Assembly: GCA_014323965.1 (NCBI GenBank)
Contig: JACONB010000016.1
Location: 1-13,064 of the forward strand
Direction: 5' to 3'
Source: Prochloron sp. SP5CPC1
GTDB lineage: Bacteria; Cyanobacteriota; Cyanobacteriia; Cyanobacteriales; Prochloraceae
DNA: 13,064 nt
Shown one piece after another: positions 6,630-13,064 of this stretch; the first letter of the stretch is position 1; each line of letters begins with the position of its first letter. The notes below the pieces were generated by a model. It was not told where the DNA came from. It saw only the letters and a list, made by a program, of their open reading frames with translations, and made no database searches. The position numbers were made by a program, and so were the translations under genes.

Positions 6630-7118
6630 ATGAAGACCCCTCTGACTGAAGCAGTTGCAGCTGCTGATTCTCAAGGACGCTTTTTGAGCAATACGGAAAT
6701 TCAATCAGCTTTTGGTCGTTACCAGCGTGCCTCTGCTTCCTTGGAAGCAGCTAAAGCTTTGACCGCAAGCGCTCAGAGTTTAATTAATGGTGCTGCTCAA
6801 GCGGTTTATACCAAATTCCCCTTTACTACCTCCACTCCCGGACCTACCTATGCTTCTACTCCAGAAGGTAAGGCTAAGTGTGCTCGGGATATCGGTTACT
6901 ACCTGCGCATGGTAACTTACTGTCTGGTCGCTGGCGGTACTGGTCCTATGGATGAGTATTTGATTGCTGGTTTGGATGAAATCAATCGTAGCTTCGAGCT
7001 GTCCCCTAGCTGGTACATTGAAGCTCTCAAGTATATCAAAGCTAACCACGGTTTGGCTGGTCAAGCTGGTACCGAGGCTAATAACTATATTGATTATGCC
7101 ATTAATGCTCTGAGCTAG
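6630..7118 (+). CDS. cpcA: C-phycocyanin alpha subunit
   Basis: A 162-residue phycocyanin alpha chain of normal length. The N-terminus MKTPLTEAVAAADSQGRFLS and the chromophore site KAKCARD with Cys84 identify it, as do MVTYCLVAGGTGPMDEY and SPSWYIEALKYIKANHG. Cys84 is loaded by the CpcE/CpcF lyase encoded directly downstream. A ribosome binding site AGGGAGA (6614-6620) precedes the ATG by nine bases. A 43-base hairpin lies after the stop codon. In most cyanobacteria the next genes are rod linkers cpcC and cpcD; here they are absent and cpcE follows. Confidence 0.98.
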   Translation: MKTPLTEAVAAADSQGRFLSNTEIQSAFGRYQRASASLEAAKALTASAQSLINGAAQAVYTKFPFTTSTPGPTYASTPEGKAKCARDIGYYLRMVTYCLVAGGTGPMDEYLIAGLDEINRSFELSPSWYIEALKYIKANHGLAGQAGTEANNYIDYAINALS

Positions 7119-7167
7119 TTACCTGTAAGTAATTAAGCTAAAAGAGACAAACCTCAATGGTAAAGAC

Positions 7168-7210
7168 TAATGCCCGCAATGGTAGAGAAGGTTCGCCATT
7201 ACGGGCATTA
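7168..7210 (+). terminator. Large hairpin between cpcA and cpcE; partial terminator or mRNA stabiliser
   Basis: TAATGCCCG (7168-7176) pairs perfectly with CGGGCATTA (7202-7210). After one C/A mismatch, AATGG (7178-7182) pairs with CCATT (7196-7200), with a 13-base loop. No run of T follows (ATTTATG), so it is a poor intrinsic terminator. Its place after the heavily expressed cpcBA pair suggests it shields the cpcBA 3' end and lowers read-through into cpcEF. Confidence 0.7.
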
Positions 7211-7255
7211 ATTTATGTTAAAAAAATTAATGTATAAAATTAGTATGATTAGATC

Positions 7256-8086
7256 ATGGAAGAGTTGGATCCTCACATAGAAGGCAACGGGAATTCCTTG
7301 ACCGTGGAGGAGGCCATCGCCAATTTGCAACAAAAGGAAGATTTAGGACAGCGCTACTACGCTGCTTGGTGGCTAGGGCGGTTTCGAGTTAATTCCCCAG
7401 AGGCGATCGAGGCGTTGCTGGAAGCTTTAGAGGACGAAGAAGATAGAGCGCCAGATGGTGGCTATCCCCTGCGGCGCAATGCAGCGCGAGCATTGGGAAA
7501 ATTGGGAGAACGGCGAGCAGTACCTCCTTTAATGAGGTGCTTGCAATTTCCCGACTTTTATGTCAGAGAGGCTGCTGCTCAAGCTTTGGAGATGTTAGGG
7601 GATAAAAGCTGCATTCCTGCATTACGCTGTTTGCTGGCTGGGGGAGTGGCAGCAGCAACCCAAGTACCTGGTAAACCCCATTTGGTACAACCTTATGAGG
7701 CAGTTATCGAGGCTTTGGGAACTTTAGGAGCTAAGGGAGCGATAGAAGAAATTGAACCTTTTTTGGAACATTCCTTTCCTAAAGTACAGTATGCTGCTGC
7801 AAGGGCGATGTATCAATTGACAGGGAATGGGGTATATGGAGAAATATTGGTTCGCGCATTGGGAGGGGAAGAATTGCATTTACGGCGATCGGCATTGATA
7901 GATTTGGGGGCGATAGGTTATTTACCAGCAGCAGAGGCGATCGCCGAGACTTTGGCAGAAAATAGTCTCAAGCTTATTTCCCTCAAAGGTCTCTTGGAAA
8001 GTTCTCTTGAGGGAAATTGCAACGAAACTCTTACATTGCTTCCTGAGAGCAAGAATATTTTAAAGTTAATGGACAGCCTTCTTTAA
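7256..8086 (+). CDS. cpcE: Phycocyanobilin lyase, CpcE subunit
   Basis: A 276-residue HEAT-repeat protein, close to the usual CpcE length. As a heterodimer with CpcF it attaches phycocyanobilin to Cys84 of CpcA. The CpcE signature RYYAAWWLGRFRV (33-45) is followed by repeats such as PLRRNAARALGKLG (71-84), YVREAAAQALEMLG (102-115) and VQYAAARAMYQL (177-188). No Shine-Dalgarno sequence precedes ATG 7256. A TGTATAAAAT at 7231-7240 resembles an extended -10 box and could drive a near-leaderless cpcE transcript, apart from read-through past the cpcA hairpin. HIP1 occurs at 7937. If PEB is the substrate here, CpcE/F would be the place to look for altered specificity. Confidence 0.95.
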   Translation: MEELDPHIEGNGNSLTVEEAIANLQQKEDLGQRYYAAWWLGRFRVNSPEAIEALLEALEDEEDRAPDGGYPLRRNAARALGKLGERRAVPPLMRCLQFPDFYVREAAAQALEMLGDKSCIPALRCLLAGGVAAATQVPGKPHLVQPYEAVIEALGTLGAKGAIEEIEPFLEHSFPKVQYAAARAMYQLTGNGVYGEILVRALGGEELHLRRSALIDLGAIGYLPAAEAIAETLAENSLKLISLKGLLESSLEGNCNETLTLLPESKNILKLMDSLL

Positions 8087-8130
8087 GACTAGAAAGAAAC
8101 CAACCCCTCTAACCATTACAAAATATTTTC

Positions 8131-8766
8131 ATGATTGTTGCTGACTCTACCCAAAAATTAATTGAAGCAGTTGAAAAAGCTGATTCTGCTGAGGGATTAT
8201 TAGATGCAGTAGAAGCACTGAGCGCAGCTCGCGACGAAGCAGCAATTCCCACCCTGATTGAAGTTCTAAGGTTTAATAACCCCGGAGCAGCAGTTGCAGC
8301 AGTGGAAGGGTTGATAGACTTGCAAGAAGTAGCAGTTCCCCATCTCTTGCAACAAATTGACGACTACAATTATGGCGCTCGAGCCTGGGCAATTCGAGCA
8401 TTGGCAGGTATCGGCGATCCGGCTGCTTTGGACATCTTATTAAAAGCTGCTAGTACTGACTTTTCTTTAAGCGTTCGTCGTGCAGCAGCCCGGGGACTGG
8501 GAAATATTCGTTGGCTCTTGTTGGATTCACAAAAGGCATTTTTGGCTCAATCAGAAGTTTTGGATACTCTGTTGTTGGTGTGTCAGGATGGAGAATGGGT
8601 GGTACGCTATGCTGCTGTGGTGGGGTTGGAATCTCTAGCCAATACTTTCGCAGATAGTCGGTTTGATTTGATGGACAAAATTCTTCAACAATGTCAAGAA
8701 ATGCTTCAAGGAGATCCAGAATTAGTAGTTCGCGCTCGTATTAAAATGGCTTTAGAACAACTGTAA
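8131..8766 (+). CDS. cpcF: Phycocyanobilin lyase, CpcF subunit
   Basis: A 211-residue HEAT-repeat partner of CpcE, of normal length. The conserved block YNYGARAWAIRALAGIGDP (79-97) and the following VRRAAARGLGNIRW (115-128) and WVVRYAAVVGLESL (156-169) are typical of CpcF. The NHCQGN motif that gives PecF its bilin-isomerising activity is absent, so this pair should attach a bilin without changing it to phycoviolobilin or phycourobilin. It follows cpcE after 44 bases and is presumably co-transcribed with it. Confidence 0.95.
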   Translation: MIVADSTQKLIEAVEKADSAEGLLDAVEALSAARDEAAIPTLIEVLRFNNPGAAVAAVEGLIDLQEVAVPHLLQQIDDYNYGARAWAIRALAGIGDPAALDILLKAASTDFSLSVRRAAARGLGNIRWLLLDSQKAFLAQSEVLDTLLLVCQDGEWVVRYAAVVGLESLANTFADSRFDLMDKILQQCQEMLQGDPELVVRARIKMALEQL

Positions 8767-8795
8767 GCTATTCTACCTCTTCAGAATAATAATAA

Positions 8796-9389
8796 ATGAG
8801 TAATTCTACAGATATAGTAACTTTAGCTCGTTGGATGGCGGGAGATTTCAGCAACCAGGAGCAAGCTTTTGCTAACCCTCCTTTATACGCTCACATTCGC
8901 GTCTGTATGCGTCCTTTACCACCTTCATTGCTATCGGGAACCAGTCTTTTTTTGGAACAAGCGTATGATTTTATGCTCAATCAACCCTATCGTTTGCGAG
9001 TGTTTCGATTAAAAGTGGTAGAAGAGCATATTGAAATCCAACACTATTCTTTTAAAGAACCCGAGAAGTTCTACGGTGCTGCTCGTAACCTAAAGAAGTT
9101 AAATAAATTAACTGCTGAAGATTTGGAGTTGTTACCTGGTTGCGACATGATTGTTCAATGGACTGGTCATAGTTTTAAGGGCAAAATACAGCCGGGAAAA
9201 GCTTGTATTGTGGTACGTGATGGTAAAACTACTTATTTGGATAATAGCTTTGAGATAGAAGAAGAAAAATTGATTAGCTATGACTTGGGAAGGGATCCAG
9301 AAACCGACGAACGGGTTTGGGGATCTATTGCTGGAGCTTTTTACTTCGATAGGTGGGAAAGCTTTGAAGACGAAGTAACCCACAATTGA
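8796..9389 (+). CDS. cpcT: Phycobiliprotein lyase CpcT (CpcT/CpeT family)
   Basis: A 197-residue T-type lyase, a lipocalin-like beta-barrel that attaches a bilin to beta-Cys153 of phycocyanin; CpeT members do the same with PEB on phycoerythrin. Family features are LARWMAGDFSNQEQA (10-24), YAHIRVCMRPLP (31-42), FLEQAYDFMLNQPYR (52-66), LPGC (113-116), WTGHSFKG (122-129) and VWGSIAGAFYFDRW (174-187). It lies 29 bases after cpcF, at the end of the antenna block. Its position with cpcBAEF favours CpcT over CpeT, but pebAB nearby leaves PEB as a possible substrate. The stop is only three bases from the end of the convergent Uma2 gene, with no terminator visible between. Confidence 0.9.
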   Translation: MSNSTDIVTLARWMAGDFSNQEQAFANPPLYAHIRVCMRPLPPSLLSGTSLFLEQAYDFMLNQPYRLRVFRLKVVEEHIEIQHYSFKEPEKFYGAARNLKKLNKLTAEDLELLPGCDMIVQWTGHSFKGKIQPGKACIVVRDGKTTYLDNSFEIEEEKLISYDLGRDPETDERVWGSIAGAFYFDRWESFEDEVTHN

Positions 9390-9392
9390 GGA

Positions 9393-9959
9393 TTATTGAT
9401 GTTTCAACCATCCAAATATCTCTCTCACCGTTAATTGTAAATCCTTTCCTAACGGAACTACAGGTAAAATTGCCGTTTTATCGGAGAATAATTGTGGTTG
9501 TTTTCCCATAGGATAAACTAAAACTGATTGTGTTTCTGGATCAATTATCCAACCCATTTGGGTACCATGATTGAGAGCGTGTAAAATTTTACCAGTAACA
9601 ATTGTTGGATTTTGGTTAGGAGAGAGTATTTCAATCATCCAATCAGGTGCAAGATTAAAAACGTTGGCAACGTTACCTTCCTCGTCTACAGGGATTCTTT
9701 CCCATCGGAACAGTGTAATATCAGGCACAATTGCACGCCCTCCAAATACACAGCGAAGTTCAGTATAAGCGCGCCCAATGCGTTGTTTTTTAACCACAGC
9801 ATTAATGGTTTCAGTTAGATCCACTTGAATAGTACTGTGATGTCCTTGTGGCATTGGTTTTTGAAAAACTTGTCTATTGATATATTCCTTGGCAGGTTTG
9901 GAATCGGGAAGTTTGAGAAATTCCTCTAAGCTGAGAGTTTTAATGGGTGTTTGTACCAT
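9393..9959 (-). CDS. Uma2-family (DUF820) restriction-endonuclease-fold protein
   Basis: A 188-residue protein of the Uma2/DUF820 family, which is greatly expanded in cyanobacteria and has a PD-(D/E)XK nuclease fold of mostly unknown role. The core is visible as IVPDITLF with Asp80 and WMIEILSPNQN with Glu110, followed by a helix and WIIDPETQSVLVYP, as is standard for the family. The N-terminus TLSLEEFLKLPD is also typical. It converges with cpcT, so it is unlikely to be part of the antenna operon. Some members sit in mobile or defence settings; nothing here ties this one to either. Confidence 0.9.
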   Translation of the reverse strand: MVQTPIKTLSLEEFLKLPDSKPAKEYINRQVFQKPMPQGHHSTIQVDLTETINAVVKKQRIGRAYTELRCVFGGRAIVPDITLFRWERIPVDEEGNVANVFNLAPDWMIEILSPNQNPTIVTGKILHALNHGTQMGWIIDPETQSVLVYPMGKQPQLFSDKTAILPVVPLGKDLQLTVREIFGWLKHQ

Positions 9960-9967
9960 GTCTTTAT

Positions 9968-10723
9968 CTAGGAATTAGCTTTATATAGGATATAGATTGA
10001 GAGGGATGCTAGTATAATGCGGAAAGCAAAAAGAATGACTTTATCGGGCAATTTGGGCAACATGCGGGTGCTAAATTGACTGCCTATTATACCCCCGATA
10101 CCGAGAATTATACCATCGGTAAACAAAACATTACCATGGAAACTATGACCCATAGTAGCAGAGATAGCGGTGATGCAAATCACCCCTAAACTAGTTTGAA
10201 TGGCAACTTTAATGGTTTCTCCTAGGAACACAATCTGTAGGGGTACTATGATAACACCGCCACCTACCCCAAATAACCCTGCTAATAAGCCTGCTAAACT
10301 GCCAGCAGCTATTTTAGCTATCATTGAATTAGAAATTAATTTTTGGTGCTGTGAGGTTTCTGCTGTATTATGAGTCAATTTCTTGCGCAGCCCCACTAAG
10401 TAAACGTTCACCAGTAACAATATCCCGAATGCAGTTAGGAGTAAGGTAGAGGGGAGTTGGTTGGCGAAATAAACGCCAATTTGAGCAGTTATTAATGCTG
10501 GTAAACTGAGATAAAATACTCGCTTTAAATTCAACTTACCCATGCGCCAGTTTTGGATGCTACCGGAAAGAGAAATGATGGCAATTGCCAGGTTACTAAT
10601 GGCGACTGACTGCACGGGTTCATTTCCTAATGTTACTAAAATAGGTACTAATAGGCTACCGCCCCCAATACCGAGAAATCCTGCTAAGACCCCAGCTAAT
10701 AATCCGCTTAAAGCTAAAATCAC
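9968..10723 (-). CDS. TauE/SafE (TSUP) family membrane transporter
   Basis: A 251-residue integral membrane protein of the TSUP family, which exports or takes up sulfite, sulfonates or other organic anions. The two-fold internal repeat is clear: GLLAGVLAGFLGIGGGSLLVP (7-27) is mirrored by GLLAGLFGVGGGVIIVP (145-161). About eight hydrophobic segments can be counted, with a polar loop near 112-132. The start used is GTG at 10723, giving the usual short N-terminus before the first GLLAG; no ATG and no Shine-Dalgarno sequence is present upstream in this frame. It precedes the Uma2 gene by eight bases and may share its transcript. The substrate cannot be assigned. Confidence 0.88.
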   Translation of the reverse strand: MILALSGLLAGVLAGFLGIGGGSLLVPILVTLGNEPVQSVAISNLAIAIISLSGSIQNWRMGKLNLKRVFYLSLPALITAQIGVYFANQLPSTLLLTAFGILLLVNVYLVGLRKKLTHNTAETSQHQKLISNSMIAKIAAGSLAGLLAGLFGVGGGVIIVPLQIVFLGETIKVAIQTSLGVICITAISATMGHSFHGNVLFTDGIILGIGGIIGSQFSTRMLPKLPDKVILFAFRIILASLSIYILYKANS

Positions 10724-10793
10724 TTGTTGTTTATTTTTGATTATTGATTGTTTACGGTGAAACCAAATCCTGTTAGTAATGATTTTTTTTTAT

Positions 10794-10826
10794 TTAACCG
10801 CAGAGGCGCAGAGGACACAGAGAGGG
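10794..10826. repeat. Dispersed cyanobacterial repeat (CCGCAGAGGCGCAGAGGA type)
   Basis: The stretch TTAACCGCAGAGGCGCAGAG followed by GACACAGAGAGGG is a recognisable short element found in many cyanobacterial intergenic regions. It has an internal near-repeat, GCAGAG / GCAGAG / ACAGAG, with unequal spacing. It lies between the divergent transporter gene and glyS. Recognition is from memory of similar sequences; other copies in this genome cannot be checked here. Confidence 0.55.
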
Positions 10827-10863
10827 TAAGATGAGAGATCTTTCAACATTTGTCCAAACCATT

Positions 10864-10893
10864 TTGGTAATTTATTGATATTGATGATATAAT
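10864..10893 (+). promoter_or_regulatory. Probable glyS promoter
   Basis: TTGGTA (10864-10869) and a perfect TATAAT (10888-10893) are 18 bases apart. Transcription would begin near 10900, leaving a leader of about 40 bases before ATG 10939. No strong Shine-Dalgarno sequence precedes that ATG. Confidence 0.5.
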
Positions 10894-10938
10894 TATAAAT
10901 GAAAAATTTAAATTTAACCACCCAAGGCACTCTTAACT

Positions 10939-12564
10939 ATGGCTAACTATTTATTAGAAGTAGGTACAGAAGAATTACCCGCAGATTTCATTGCTGGGGC
11001 GATCGCCCAATGGCAATCTCTCATTCCCAAAACCCTGACAGAACAGTTCCTGGAACCAGAAGCAGTGGAAGTGTACGGCACCCCCCGACGTCTGGCGGTT
11101 CTGGTACGAGGACTGCCAGTGCGACAACCAGATCGGGAGGAGGAAATTAAAGGTCCCCCAGCTAAAGCTGCTTTTAAGGACGGGGAACCCACTAAGGCTG
11201 CTGTGGGGTTTGCTCGCAAGCAATGTGCACCTATAGAAGCCCTGGAAGTGCGTCCCACTAAAAAGGGGGATTTTGTCTTTATTCAGAAACAAATTCCCGG
11301 AAGGCAAGGTAAAGATATTGTGGGGGAATTGAGTCTGGAATGGATAGAGCGTTTGGAAGGGAAGCGGTTCATGCGTTGGGGAGATGGAGATTTGCGCTTT
11401 CCTCGACCGATTCACAGTCTGGTAGCATTGTGGGATGGAGAGGTATTGCCTTTAGAATTGGTTAACGGTTCCATGACGGTGAAGAGCGATCGCCTTGCTT
11501 CTGGACACCGAGTTTTACATCCAAAACCAGTAAGTATTCCTGAAGCTGGGGATTATTTGCCCTGTCTAAGGTCAGCGAATATTGAAGTTGACCCCATAAA
11601 ACGACGGGAGCTAATTCAGCAGCAGGTAGAAGCTGTCGCCGGGGAATTGGGGGGAAAGGCAGAAATATATCCTGACTTATTAGCTGAAGTAACTAATTTG
11701 GTAGAATGGCCCACAGCTGTGGTAGGTAAGTTCGACTCCTCATTCTTGAGTTTGCCACGGTCAGTCATTAGGTCAGTCATGGTGACTCACCAGCGCTATT
11801 TTCCTATTTTAGCTCAAGACTCTCTTTTGCCTTATTTTATCACTGTTGCTAACGGTGACCCCTCTAAAGCAGATATTATTGCTGCTGGCAATGAAAGGGT
11901 TATTCGGGCGCGATTGGCAGATGGGCGCTTTTTCTATGAAGCTGACTGCAAGAAACATTTGGAAACCTATTTACCCCAATTGGAAAAGGTGACTTTCCAG
12001 GAAGATTTGGGTTCTATGGCAGATAAGGTGAAGCGGTTGATGAAAATTGCTGCCCAAATTGGGGAACAGTTGGGATTGAGGCAGGAGGAAAGGTCCGTTG
12101 TGGAGAGGGTGGCTTTGTTGTGCAAGGCTGATTTAGTGACTCAAATGGTGTATGAGTTTCCGGAGTTACAAGGGGTAATGGGGGAAAAATATGCCCTGGT
12201 GAGTGGGGAGTCGGAGGAGGTAGCTAAGGGTATACGGGACCATTATTTGCCTCGGGGGGCCGATGATATGATGCCAGAAAATATGCCTGGTCAGGTGGTG
12301 GGTTTGGCAGATAGATTGGATACTCTGGTCAGTATTTTCGGTTTGGGAATGATTCCCACAGGTTCTGCTGATCCCTTTGCTTTGCGACGGGGGGCAAATG
12401 CAGTGGTTAATATTACTTGGCATGGTAGGTTAAAGATTAATTTGGTTCAGATTATTGAGCAGAGTAGCCAGGATTTTGTCGCTGCTCATCCTGATAAGGA
12501 GTCTCCTGCTTCATCCCTGTCTTTGTTCTTTCGTAGGAAGGCTGAACATGAGATAAACACCTAA
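10939..12564 (+). CDS. glyS: Glycyl-tRNA synthetase beta subunit, 3'-truncated or interrupted
   Basis: The beta subunit of the alpha2-beta2 glycyl-tRNA synthetase, which charges tRNA-Gly in the cytoplasm. The N-terminus MANYLLEVGTEELPADFI, KRFMRWGDGDLRFPRPIHSL (142-161), VMVTHQRYFP (280-289), ARLADGRFFYEAD (324-336), KADLVTQMVYEFPELQG (396-412) and MIPTGSADPFALRR (471-484) are all standard. The reading frame stops after 541 codons, whereas family members are roughly 690-720. Similarity to the expected sequence fades between residues about 523 and 531 (ESP...LFF), and the last 10-15 residues (RRKAEHEINT) look unrelated. The missing part is the C-terminal DALR-type anticodon-binding domain. No other frame downstream carries it, so this is not a simple frameshift. 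The gene is essential, so either the rest lies beyond the window after an intervening element or an intact copy exists elsewhere. Confidence 0.9.
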   Translation: MANYLLEVGTEELPADFIAGAIAQWQSLIPKTLTEQFLEPEAVEVYGTPRRLAVLVRGLPVRQPDREEEIKGPPAKAAFKDGEPTKAAVGFARKQCAPIEALEVRPTKKGDFVFIQKQIPGRQGKDIVGELSLEWIERLEGKRFMRWGDGDLRFPRPIHSLVALWDGEVLPLELVNGSMTVKSDRLASGHRVLHPKPVSIPEAGDYLPCLRSANIEVDPIKRRELIQQQVEAVAGELGGKAEIYPDLLAEVTNLVEWPTAVVGKFDSSFLSLPRSVIRSVMVTHQRYFPILAQDSLLPYFITVANGDPSKADIIAAGNERVIRARLADGRFFYEADCKKHLETYLPQLEKVTFQEDLGSMADKVKRLMKIAAQIGEQLGLRQEERSVVERVALLCKADLVTQMVYEFPELQGVMGEKYALVSGESEEVAKGIRDHYLPRGADDMMPENMPGQVVGLADRLDTLVSIFGLGMIPTGSADPFALRRGANAVVNITWHGRLKINLVQIIEQSSQDFVAAHPDKESPASSLSLFFRRKAEHEINT

Positions 12565-13064
12565 ATATTTTGCAAGATTTACTGTATTATGTACATAAGT
12601 GCAATCATATTATGTAGTATGCCCTGCTTTCTACTTTGCTATACTACTGAAGATCAAGTTTATATCTATTCTGTGTGCATGGAAGCTGGGTTATTATATG
12701 TTACAAAAGTTAATCAGGACAACTTATAGGGTACATTGTATTCATTGTAATCTCATCTGACAAGATAATCTTTAGTGTATTTTTCAACACTATATTAAAG
12801 TATTTAGTCAAAAGTTTGCTTGAGCAATCACCTGGAAGCCAAAAATGTGTATTTGTGCTATGTGCATGAAAAAACCATAGTTAGAAAGTTTTTGGTGAGG
12901 GGGCTACGTAGAATGATTGCTGTTTGCATACATTAATTGTGTACAGCATGCTCTTTTTAGGAGGAATGGGCATGAGAAATATTATAAAATTACCTAGTTA
13001 AGTCTAAATTTGGTAACAATTTTAACTAAATTGTTGTACTAAATGCAGCTGGCTGCTTTATTTG
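12535..13064. other. AT-rich, gene-free DNA interrupting glyS; possible 5' part of an inserted element
   Basis: This stretch is visibly poorer in GC than the genes around it. It has no open frame above 60 codons, no HIP1 octamer and no similarity to the missing end of glyS. Several stems can form: GTAGTAT / ATACTAC (12614-12620, 12641-12647), TAGTGT / ACACTA (12773-12778, 12787-12792) and AACAATTT / AAATTGTT (13015-13022, 13028-13035). Its position directly after truncated glyS suggests inserted DNA, for example an intron or transposable element, whose other end lies outside the window. The left boundary is approximate (12505-12540). Confidence 0.5.

Larger units (their letters stand above)
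1458..11493. repeat. HIP1 octamers (GCGATCGC), seven scattered copies
   Basis: Exact GCGATCGC copies begin at 1458, 1797, 3475, 5134, 7937, 10999 and 11486; the span given runs from the first to the last. HIP1 is heavily over-represented in many cyanobacterial chromosomes and here supports a cyanobacterial, chromosomal origin. All seven lie in coding sequence (prmC twice, pebA, cpcL, cpcE, glyS twice). None is in cpcBA, ssrA or the AT-rich tail. Confidence 0.9.

Noticed and set aside
7256..8766. PecE/PecF (phycoviolobilin lyase-isomerase) instead of CpcE/CpcF
   Set aside because: The NHCQGN isomerase motif is missing, the CpcE/CpcF signatures are good, and the subunits upstream are phycocyanin, not phycoerythrocyanin.
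12505..12700. Simple frameshift in glyS
   Set aside because: None of the three forward frames after the break resembles the GlyS C-terminus, and stops are frequent.
12959..13001. AGGAGG followed by a 9-codon mini-ORF starting at 12972
   Set aside because: The peptide is too short and has no recognisable context; a purine-rich run near an ATG is expected by chance.
1..13064. CRISPR arrays, tRNA or rRNA genes, transposases
   Set aside because: None were seen. No regular spaced repeats, no complete tRNA cloverleaf outside tmRNA and no transposase-like protein in the window.

Overview
The window is from a phycobilisome-containing cyanobacterium that can make phycoerythrobilin (PEB). The evidence is a phycocyanin operon, ferredoxin-dependent bilin reductases, Tic22-family proteins, a cyanobacterial-type tmRNA tag, and at least seven exact copies of the HIP1 octamer GCGATCGC. 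Moderate GC and roomy intergenic spacers fit a filamentous, Oscillatoriales-like organism, but that is only an impression; genus cannot be read from this stretch.

Layout. (1) 1-1401: two tandem Tic22-family genes, the first cut by the window edge. (2) 1401-2282: prmC, which methylates release factors, joined to the second tic22 by a 1-nt overlap. (3) 2238-2747, minus strand: a GNAT acetyltransferase whose 3' end overlaps prmC tail to tail. (4) 2778-2820: an inverted repeat holding a perfect TGTA-N8-TACA (NtcA-type) palindrome. (5) 2887-3272: one-piece tmRNA (ssrA). (6) 3378-9389: an antenna block, all on plus: pebA-pebB (PEB synthesis), cpcL (membrane-tailed rod linker), cpcB-cpcA (phycocyanin), cpcE-cpcF (lyase for alpha-Cys84) and cpcT (lyase for beta-Cys153). 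(7) 9393-10723, minus strand: a Uma2-family nuclease-fold protein and a TauE/SafE-type transporter. (8) 10794-10826: a dispersed cyanobacterial repeat. (9) 10939 to the end: glyS, which loses homology near codon 523-531 and runs into about 500 bases of AT-rich DNA without genes.

How the genes work together. PebA and PebB turn biliverdin into PEB. CpcB and CpcA form the phycocyanin rod protein, CpcE/CpcF and CpcT attach bilins to it, and CpcL anchors a rod to the thylakoid membrane instead of to an allophycocyanin core. The usual rod linkers cpcC and cpcD are missing between cpcA and cpcE. The co-location of PEB synthesis, a membrane-type linker and a complete phycocyanin plus lyase set suggests a self-contained rod-antenna module, possibly one carrying PEB on phycocyanin. 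That is an inference and needs chromophore data. Hairpins ahead of cpcL, ahead of cpcB and between cpcA and cpcE suggest expression is adjusted gene by gene inside the block.

The two most notable points are this antenna arrangement and the interrupted glyS, an essential gene that appears split by an insertion extending beyond the window.
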